A stretch of 64,000 nt of DNA from assembly GCF_037083825.1 (NCBI RefSeq), contig NZ_JBAPLU010000016.1, forward strand, positions 33,130-97,129, read 5' to 3'. The DNA comes from Klenkia sesuvii (GTDB taxonomy: Bacteria; Actinomycetota; Actinomycetes; Mycobacteriales; Geodermatophilaceae). The position numbers and the translations under genes are program-made. Below the pieces are notes generated by a model. The model was not told the origin of the DNA, made no database searches, and worked only from the letters and a program-made list of their open reading frames with translations. Below, in pieces: positions 58,815-64,000 of the stretch. Numbering within the stretch: the stretch's first letter is position 1; each line of letters opens with the position of its first letter.

Positions 58815-59600
58815 CTACGGCGCGGTGCGGAAGTCGGCCGCGCGCTTGTCGACGAAGGCGCCGATGCCCTCGGTGGCCTCGTCGTCACCGGCCGACTCGA
58901 CGATCAGCCGGGCCTCCTCGTCCAGCTGGGCGTGCAGGGTCGTGGTGGCCGCGCGCCGCACCAGCCCCCGCGTGCGCACCATCGCCCGCACGGGACCGGC
59001 GGCGACCTGGTGGGCCAGCTCCGTGGCGGCCACCACCAGGGCCTCGTCGTCGACCAGCCGGGCGACGAGGCCGGCCTGGTGGGCCTCGGCGGCCGAGAGG
59101 GTGCCGTTGGTCAGCATGAGGTCTAGCGCGCGCGGGGCGCCCAGCGTGCGGGCCAGGGCCCACGAGGTACCGCCGTCCGGCGACAGGCCGATCGCCCCGT
59201 AGGCCGGGCGGATCTTCGTCGACCGGGCGCACACCACCAGGTCGCAGGCGCCGACCAGGCCGATGCCGGCCCCGGCGACGGCGCCCTGCACCCCGGCCAC
59301 GACCGGGACCGGGGACCCGACCACGGCGCGCACCGCGTCGTGCCACCGCTCCGCCAGTGCCCCGATGAAGCCGGGACGGTCGTCGGCCGCGGCCATGCCG
59401 GCGACGTCGCCGCCCACGCAGAAGCGGGGCCCGGCACCCAGGAGGAGCACGGCGCGGGTGTCCGCGGGGCGCTGCTCGAGCGCAGTGACCAGGGCGTCGG
59501 CCAGGGCGAGGTCGATCGCGTTGCCGGCCTCGGGTCGGTCGAGGGTCACCCGCCAGACGTCGCCGTCGACCCCGGTGCTGATGCGTGCTCGCGTCTCCAT
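58815..59600 (-). CDS. Enoyl-CoA hydratase/isomerase-family protein
   Basis: This 261-aa crotonase has WRVTLDRPEAGNAIDLALADAL, the oxyanion segment GPRFCVGGDVAGMA and VAGVQGAVAGAGIGLVGACDLVV with SPDGGTSW. Hydration of unsaturated acyl-CoA is the family role. TACCGT 6 nt before ATG 59600 marks a leaderless start. Confidence 0.9.
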   Translation of the reverse strand: METRARISTGVDGDVWRVTLDRPEAGNAIDLALADALVTALEQRPADTRAVLLLGAGPRFCVGGDVAGMAAADDRPGFIGALAERWHDAVRAVVGSPVPVVAGVQGAVAGAGIGLVGACDLVVCARSTKIRPAYGAIGLSPDGGTSWALARTLGAPRALDLMLTNGTLSAAEAHQAGLVARLVDDEALVVAATELAHQVAAGPVRAMVRTRGLVRRAATTTLHAQLDEEARLIVESAGDDEATEGIGAFVDKRAADFRTAP

Positions 59601-59658
59601 GCCGGCACGGTAGGGCGTCCCCGGGTCCGGGCGGACCCGGGGACGTGGGGCACCGACG

Positions 59659-60978
59659 TCAGCGGCGGCGGGTGAGCTCCGCCTCGACCTCGCCGTCGAT
59701 GGCGGCCGGGGCGCCGCCGAACTCGTCGGCGACCTCGCCGGCGACGTCCTCGGGCCCGCCGTGCTCCCCGGCCGGGTGCCCGTCCTCGTCCAGCCCCGCG
59801 TCGGCCTGCTCGAGCATGCGGTGCCCGGTGGCCAGCACGCCGACGGCGAGGACCACGGTGACCGCGCCGAGCAGGAAGGGCACGTGGACGTCGAACGCCT
59901 CCACGAGCTTGCCCGCCGCGAACGGCGCCAGCCCGCCGCCGAGGAACCGGACGAACCCGTAGGCGGCCGAGGCGACGGGCCGCTCGACCGGGCTGACCAG
60001 CATGACCGCCTGGGTGGTGAGGGTGTTGTTGATGCCGATCGGGATGCCGGCCGCGACCACGCACGCCACCAGCACCCAGCGGGTGTCGGTGAACAGGCCG
60101 ATGAGCAGCAGGATGACCGCGAAGAGCCCGAGCGCGCCGTAGAGGCTGCGAGCCGTGCCGAAGCGGGCCTGCAGGCGCGGGGCGCCCACGACGGAGAACA
60201 GCGCCACCAGCAGGCCCCAGCCGAAGAACACGAAGCCCAGCTGGATGGCCGAGAGCTCCATCGGGAACGGGGCGTAGCCGAGCATGGTGAAGAAGCCCCA
60301 GTTGTAGAGCAGTGCCGTGAGCGCCATGGTCAGCAGCCCGCGGTGCCGCAGCGCCTTGAGCGGGGCCGACAGCGGGGTGGGCCGCACGGGCTTCGGGGTG
60401 GGGTCGAGCAGGACGACGGTGGCGACCAGCGCGACCGCCATCAGCGCGGACACCCCGAAGAACGGACCCCGCCAGCTGATCGAGCCCAGCAGCCCCCCGA
60501 CCAGCGGCCCGGCGGCGATCCCCAGGCCCAGGGCGGCCTCGTAGAGCACGATGGCACCGGCGAACCCGCCGGAGGCGCTGGCGACGATGACCGCCAGCGA
60601 GGTCGCGATGAACAGGGCGTTGCCCAGGCCCCAACCCGCCCGGAAACCGACGATCCCACCGACCGAGTCGCTCAGGCCGGCCAGGGCGGCGAAGACCACG
60701 ATGATCGCCAGCCCGGTGATGAGGGTCTTCTTGGCGCCCAGCCGGCTGGAGACCCAGTTGGTGCCGAGCATGGCCACCGCGGTGACCACCAGGTAGCTGG
60801 TGAACAGCAGGGTCACCTGGCTGGGTGTGGCGTCGAGCTGGCTGGACAGGGCGGGCAGGATCGGGTCGACGAGCCCGATGCCCATGAAGCTGACGACGCA
60901 GGCGAAGGCCACCGCGTAGACGGCCTTGGGCTGGGCGAACAGGTTGCTCTTCTCGCTGGTCGCGCCGGGTGCGCTCAC
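59659..60978 (-). CDS. MFS transporter, probable drug efflux
   Basis: This 439-aa protein has twelve predicted helices (AYAVAFACVVSFMGIGLVDPILPAL, the DHA1-type GRL loop as SSRLGAKKTLITGLA, GIAAGPLVGGLLGSISWRGPFFG) and an acidic C-terminal tail of about 40 residues. GGAGGTGA precedes the GTG start. It lies downstream of a MarR repressor gene in the same orientation, the usual efflux arrangement. Confidence 0.9.
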   Translation of the reverse strand: MSAPGATSEKSNLFAQPKAVYAVAFACVVSFMGIGLVDPILPALSSQLDATPSQVTLLFTSYLVVTAVAMLGTNWVSSRLGAKKTLITGLAIIVVFAALAGLSDSVGGIVGFRAGWGLGNALFIATSLAVIVASASGGFAGAIVLYEAALGLGIAAGPLVGGLLGSISWRGPFFGVSALMAVALVATVVLLDPTPKPVRPTPLSAPLKALRHRGLLTMALTALLYNWGFFTMLGYAPFPMELSAIQLGFVFFGWGLLVALFSVVGAPRLQARFGTARSLYGALGLFAVILLLIGLFTDTRWVLVACVVAAGIPIGINNTLTTQAVMLVSPVERPVASAAYGFVRFLGGGLAPFAAGKLVEAFDVHVPFLLGAVTVVLAVGVLATGHRMLEQADAGLDEDGHPAGEHGGPEDVAGEVADEFGGAPAAIDGEVEAELTRRR

Positions 60979-60991
60979 CAGGTCACCTCCG

Positions 60992-61040
60992 GGTGCTGGG
61001 TTCGGTGCTGGGGGTCGGTGCTGGGGGGATCAGTGCTGGG
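60992..61040. repeat. Four GGTGCTGGG-type tandem units between marR and the MFS gene
   Basis: GGTGCTGGG occurs at 60992-61000, 61004-61012 and 61017-61025, with AGTGCTGGG at 61032-61040. Spacing is 12, 13 and 15 bp. The last unit overlaps the MarR stop codon. Confidence 0.75.
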
Positions 61041-61455
61041 GGACGCCGGTCAGCCGGGCCAGGGCAGGCAGGGCGGCGGCGATCCGTGCGACGTCGTCGT
61101 CGTCGAGGTCGCCGAGCGGTCCGGCGAGCCGGTCGGCCCGCTGGGTGCGCCGGCGGGCGAGCAGGTCGGCGCCGGCGCCGGTGAGGGAGAGGACGACGGC
61201 CCGGCCGTCGGTCGGGTCGGCGGACCGTGCGACCAGACCCTGGTCGGTGAGCCGCGCGACCAGCGCGGTCATCGAGGGTTGGCTCACGCCCTCGGCGACG
61301 GCCAGCTCGGTGAGCCGGGCCGGACCGCTGCGCTGCAGGGTCGCCAACGTGGCGGCCGCGGTGAGGCTGAGCTCGGCGCGGCTACCGGTCAGCTGGCGCA
61401 GGCCGACGACGACGTCGTCGAGCCGGGCGGCGAGGTCGGTCCGGTCGAGGTCCAC
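61030..61455 (-). CDS. MarR-family transcriptional regulator
   Basis: This 141-aa protein has the winged helix RLTELAVAEGVSQPSMTALVARLTDQGLVARSADPTDGRAVVLSLTGAG. GTG 61455 lies 5 bp from a perfect 12-bp palindrome that probably is its operator. It likely represses itself and the downstream MFS exporter. Confidence 0.9.
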   Translation of the reverse strand: MDLDRTDLAARLDDVVVGLRQLTGSRAELSLTAAATLATLQRSGPARLTELAVAEGVSQPSMTALVARLTDQGLVARSADPTDGRAVVLSLTGAGADLLARRRTQRADRLAGPLGDLDDDDVARIAAALPALARLTGVPQH

Positions 61456-61460
61456 ACATC

Positions 61461-61472
61461 AGTTGTACAACT
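61461..61472. promoter_or_regulatory. MarR-type operator palindrome
   Basis: AGTTGTACAACT is a perfect dyad, followed by a partly related TCAACTATGCAAC. The stretch is markedly AT-richer than its surroundings and immediately upstream of the marR start, as expected for an autoregulated promoter. Confidence 0.6.
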
Positions 61473-61512
61473 CAACTATGCAACGGTCAACGCGGGCAGC
61501 CGCCGGGCGTCC

Positions 61513-63036
61513 TCAGTACCAGGAGGGGAACCACATGCGCTGCACCCACTCGTCGTAGGACAGGGGCTGGCCGGTGAGCACCGGGTAGAAGAACACGAAC
61601 GTCATCGCCACCACGGCCAGGTAGAACGCGACCGCGCCCAGACCCAGCTGACGGCGGGTCGGCGGGTCGCGGTCGGGGCCGGTCTGCCGCCCCAGCACGT
61701 CCTGCAGCGCCAGGGTCACCGCCAGCACGAAGAAGGGCAGCACCGGGGCCATGTAGAAGATGAACATGGTGCGGTCGAGGTTGATGAACCAGGTGAGCCA
61801 GCCGGCTGCGATGCCCACCGCCACGGTGGTCGCGGCCGGGTCGCGGCGGGCCACGATGCGCCACAGCAGCCAGAGCATGGCCGGTGCGAAGGCGAACCAC
61901 AGCGTGGGTGTGCCGACCATCAGGATGTAGCGGATGACCTGCTCGCCGTCGGCGTCGGTGAGCCCCTGCGGGTTCCAGAGCAGGATGGGGCGCCCGTCCA
62001 CCAGCCACGACCACGGACCCGACTCCCACGGGTGGGGGGTGGACAGCCCGTTGTGGAAGGACAGCCATTCGCCGTGCATGTGCCAGAGCGAGCGCAGCGC
62101 CCCCGGGATCCACGGCCAGTCGGTGTCGGGGTTCTGCTCGGCCCAGTGCCGACCCTGTGCGTTCTCACCGCGGAACCAGCCGGTGAAGGTGGCCAGGTAG
62201 GTGAGCACCGGTACCACCGCCAGCGCCCACGTGGCCCCGGGGAGGCCGCGCCGCAGCGCGGTGTGCGTCGGGCTGTCGACCCCGGCGGCGCGCCACGCGG
62301 CGCGGTCCCAGAACAGGCTGAGGACGGCGAAGAACGCCAGGAACCAGACCCCGGACCACTTCACGCCGGTGGCGCACCCGAACAGCACACCGGCCGCGAT
62401 GCGCCACCCGCGCGGGCCGAGCGCGAAGCCGGTGGCGGTGCGGACGTGCGCCTGGACCCGGGCCCGCACCTGGTCGCGGTCGACCACCAGGCAGGCCACC
62501 GCGCAGACCACGAACACCTGCAGGAAGACGTCGAGCAGCCCGATGCGGCCCACGGTGAAGGCGAACCCGTCGAGGGCCATGAGCAGACCCGCCACCAGAC
62601 CCAGCAGCGTCGACCCCGTGAGCCGGCGGGCCAGCCGGGTCAGCACGACGACCGCCACGGTGCCGGCGACCAGGCTCGGGAAGCGCCAGCCCAGGCTGTC
62701 GTTCCCGAACACCTTGATGCCGCCGGCGATCAGCAGCTTGCCCAGTGGCGGGTGGACGATGAACGTGTAGCCGCGGTTGTACTCGTACCCCCACTCGAGG
62801 ACCTCGTTCGCCTCGGGCGGGTAGTAGGCCTCGTCGAACAGCAGGTCACCCGGGTAGGAGAGGTCCCAGAGCCGGCTGACGAAGGTGGCCACGCCCAGCA
62901 GGCCGGTGAGGACCCAGGACAGCCACCGGTCGCCGGGCAGCGGCGGGGTCAGCTGCCGGGCCGGTCGGCGTGGTGCCCGGCGGCGGACGGGAGCGGCGGC
63001 CTCGTCGTCCGCCACCCGGGGAGCCAGCACCGCCAC
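61513..63036 (-). CDS. pmt: Dolichyl-phosphate-mannose-protein mannosyltransferase
   Basis: This 507-aa GT39-type enzyme has about eleven helices, the acidic catalytic loop LLFDEAYYPPE, and HPPLGKLLIAGGIKVFGNDSLGWRFPSL. It would transfer mannose from polyprenyl-phosphate mannose to secreted proteins. Conserved divergence from rsmI supports the call. TACCCT 7 nt before GTG 63036 is leaderless-like. Confidence 0.93.
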   Translation of the reverse strand: MAVLAPRVADDEAAAPVRRRAPRRPARQLTPPLPGDRWLSWVLTGLLGVATFVSRLWDLSYPGDLLFDEAYYPPEANEVLEWGYEYNRGYTFIVHPPLGKLLIAGGIKVFGNDSLGWRFPSLVAGTVAVVVLTRLARRLTGSTLLGLVAGLLMALDGFAFTVGRIGLLDVFLQVFVVCAVACLVVDRDQVRARVQAHVRTATGFALGPRGWRIAAGVLFGCATGVKWSGVWFLAFFAVLSLFWDRAAWRAAGVDSPTHTALRRGLPGATWALAVVPVLTYLATFTGWFRGENAQGRHWAEQNPDTDWPWIPGALRSLWHMHGEWLSFHNGLSTPHPWESGPWSWLVDGRPILLWNPQGLTDADGEQVIRYILMVGTPTLWFAFAPAMLWLLWRIVARRDPAATTVAVGIAAGWLTWFINLDRTMFIFYMAPVLPFFVLAVTLALQDVLGRQTGPDRDPPTRRQLGLGAVAFYLAVVAMTFVFFYPVLTGQPLSYDEWVQRMWFPSWY

Positions 63037-63070
63037 GGCCGCCAGGGTAGCCAGCGGACCCCCGTGCTCC

Positions 63071-63106
63071 CCGGCCGCTCGCCCGGCCGCTCGCCCGGCC
63101 GCACGC
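63071..63106. repeat. Three 12-bp tandem repeats between pmt and rsmI
   Basis: CCGGCCGCTCGC occurs twice and is followed by CCGGCCGCACGC, in the 110-bp gap between divergent starts. Confidence 0.8.
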
Positions 63107-63146
63107 CCGCGTCGGGACCGGCGCGGGGCCGTGGCAGGCTTCGGAC

Positions 63147-63980
63147 GTGACGGGACGACTGGTGCTCGGTGGCGCGCCGCTGGGCCAGCCCGGTGACGTC
63201 GGCCCCCGGCTCCGCGCGGCGATGGCGACCGCCGATGTGCTGGCCTGCGAGGACACCCGCCGGCTGCACCGGCTGGCGCAGGACCTGGAGGTCACCCTGG
63301 GCGGCCGGGTGGTCACCTTCCACGAGACGGTCGAGGCGTCGCGGCTGCCGGGTCTGGTGAGCGCGATGCAGGCCGGGCAGACCGTCCTGCTGGTCACCGA
63401 CGCGGGCATGCCCTCGGTCAGCGACCCGGGCTACACCTTGGTGCGCGCGGCCGTCGAGGCCGGCCTCGAGGTGACGTCGGTGCCCGGGCCGTCGGCGGTC
63501 ACCACCGCGCTGGCCGTCTCGGGGCTGCCCTGCGACCGGTTCAGCTTCGAGGGCTTCCTGCCCCGCCGGGGCCGGCGCACCTGGTTCGCCGCCCTCGCCG
63601 ACGAGCGCCGGACCATGGTGTTCTTCGAGTCCCCGCACCGGCTGGCCGACGCGCTGTCCGACGCCGCGGCCGAGCTGGGTGCCGACCGGGCCGCCGTGGT
63701 GTGCCGGGAGCTCACCAAGACCCACGAGGAGGTCGTCCGCGGCACCCTCGGGTCGCTGGCGGAGTGGGCCGCGGCCGGCGTACGGGGGGAGATCACCCTG
63801 GTGGTGGCCGGTGCCCCCGCCGGTCCGGTCGCGATGTCGGCAGCCGACCTCGCCGCCGAGGTGGCCCGGGAGGAGGCGGCGGGGGAGACCCGCAAGGACG
63901 CGATCCGGGCCGTCGCCACCCGCACCGGTCTCCCCAAGCGCACCGTCTTCGACGCCGTCGTCGCCGCCAAGCCCACCTGA
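63147..63980 (+). CDS. rsmI: 16S rRNA (cytidine-1402-2'-O)-methyltransferase
   Basis: This 277-aa enzyme has LVLGGAPLGQPGDVGPRL, ACEDTRRLHRL, LVTDAGMPSVSDPGYTLVRAA, VPGPSAVTTALAVSGLPCDRFSFEGFLPR and the RsmI C-terminal KDAIRAVATRTGLPKR. CAGGCT 6 nt before GTG 63147 supports a leaderless start. Divergent from pmt, as is common in actinomycetes. Confidence 0.95.
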   Translation: MTGRLVLGGAPLGQPGDVGPRLRAAMATADVLACEDTRRLHRLAQDLEVTLGGRVVTFHETVEASRLPGLVSAMQAGQTVLLVTDAGMPSVSDPGYTLVRAAVEAGLEVTSVPGPSAVTTALAVSGLPCDRFSFEGFLPRRGRRTWFAALADERRTMVFFESPHRLADALSDAAAELGADRAAVVCRELTKTHEEVVRGTLGSLAEWAAAGVRGEITLVVAGAPAGPVAMSAADLAAEVAREEAAGETRKDAIRAVATRTGLPKRTVFDAVVAAKPT

Positions 63981-64000
63981 CCACCGCGCCGCCCTCGCCC

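Noticed and set aside
59761..63150. 1129-codon plus-strand frame antisense to MFS, MarR and pmt
   Set aside because: Composition is low-complexity His/Gly/Gln-rich, as expected opposite high-GC genes, and the real genes lie on the other strand.
1..64000. CRISPR array, insertion sequence, integrase or phage genes
   Set aside because: No regularly spaced repeats, transposase, integrase or structural phage protein was found in any frame.

Overview
The window is about 73% G+C with strong G/C third-position bias and encodes F420-linked, SCO6745-like, MSMEG_6728-like and DIP1984-like proteins plus the galU-glp-rimJ-sepX division block. This points to a high-GC actinomycete. A Geodermatophilaceae relative (Blastococcus, Modestobacter or Geodermatophilus) is my inference, not something the sequence proves. 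Most of the window is chromosomal backbone. I see no insertion sequence, integrase, CRISPR array, plasmid gene or rRNA. There are two tRNAs, Arg(CCU) and Ala(CGC).

The accessory block of most interest is about 1-17.2 kb. It holds a small-membrane-protein, two-component and type VII (ESX/WXG100)-like locus. In order: a partial zinc-ribbon membrane protein (-), a YqhA-like membrane protein (+), a NarL-type response regulator and an unusual tandem histidine kinase (-), two paralogous HTH-TM-SH3-like proteins (-), an unknown soluble protein, two small CD225-like membrane proteins, a Ser/Thr kinase with PASTA and NPCBM-like ectodomains, an FHA-FtsK/SpoIIIE secretion ATPase (+), and then a convergent operon (-) of a WXG100 protein, an EspC-like protein, a 537-aa candidate secreted effector and a 186-aa partner. 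A lower-GC gene closes the block. An 18-bp palindrome beginning GTACCCC recurs 90-120 bp upstream of the starts of four units in this block and may define a local regulon.

17.3-34.6 kb is mixed housekeeping: a NatAB-type ABC exporter, an F420-dependent oxidoreductase with an SDR, a P450, an SMP-30 lactonase, PEP carboxylase, a ferredoxin reductase, an Nei glycosylase, a photolyase and tRNA-Arg. Next to the tRNA lies a LexA-type box in front of a small unknown gene.

34.8-38.4 kb is an ABC transporter plus two-component system with overlapping genes. 38.4-45.3 kb carries pta-ackA, an AraC-type regulator, small enzymes, a sirtuin and a pyrimidine-dimer-glycosylase-like protein. 45.3-53.2 kb has small enzymes, MscL, a SAF-domain protein, an FmdB-like protein, a MarR regulator, an ATPase, a fused acyl-CoA carboxyltransferase and a CaiB-family CoA-transferase, the last divergent from a GntR regulator across a palindromic operator.

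54-58.8 kb is fau/galU followed by glp (gephyrin-like divisome protein), rimJ-like and sepX/glpR, then tRNA-Ala. The end holds an enoyl-CoA hydratase, a MarR-MFS pair, a protein O-mannosyltransferase and rsmI. Many genes show a (T/C)AnnnT hexamer 6-7 nt before the start codon, which suggests widespread leaderless transcription. I used this to choose several starts.
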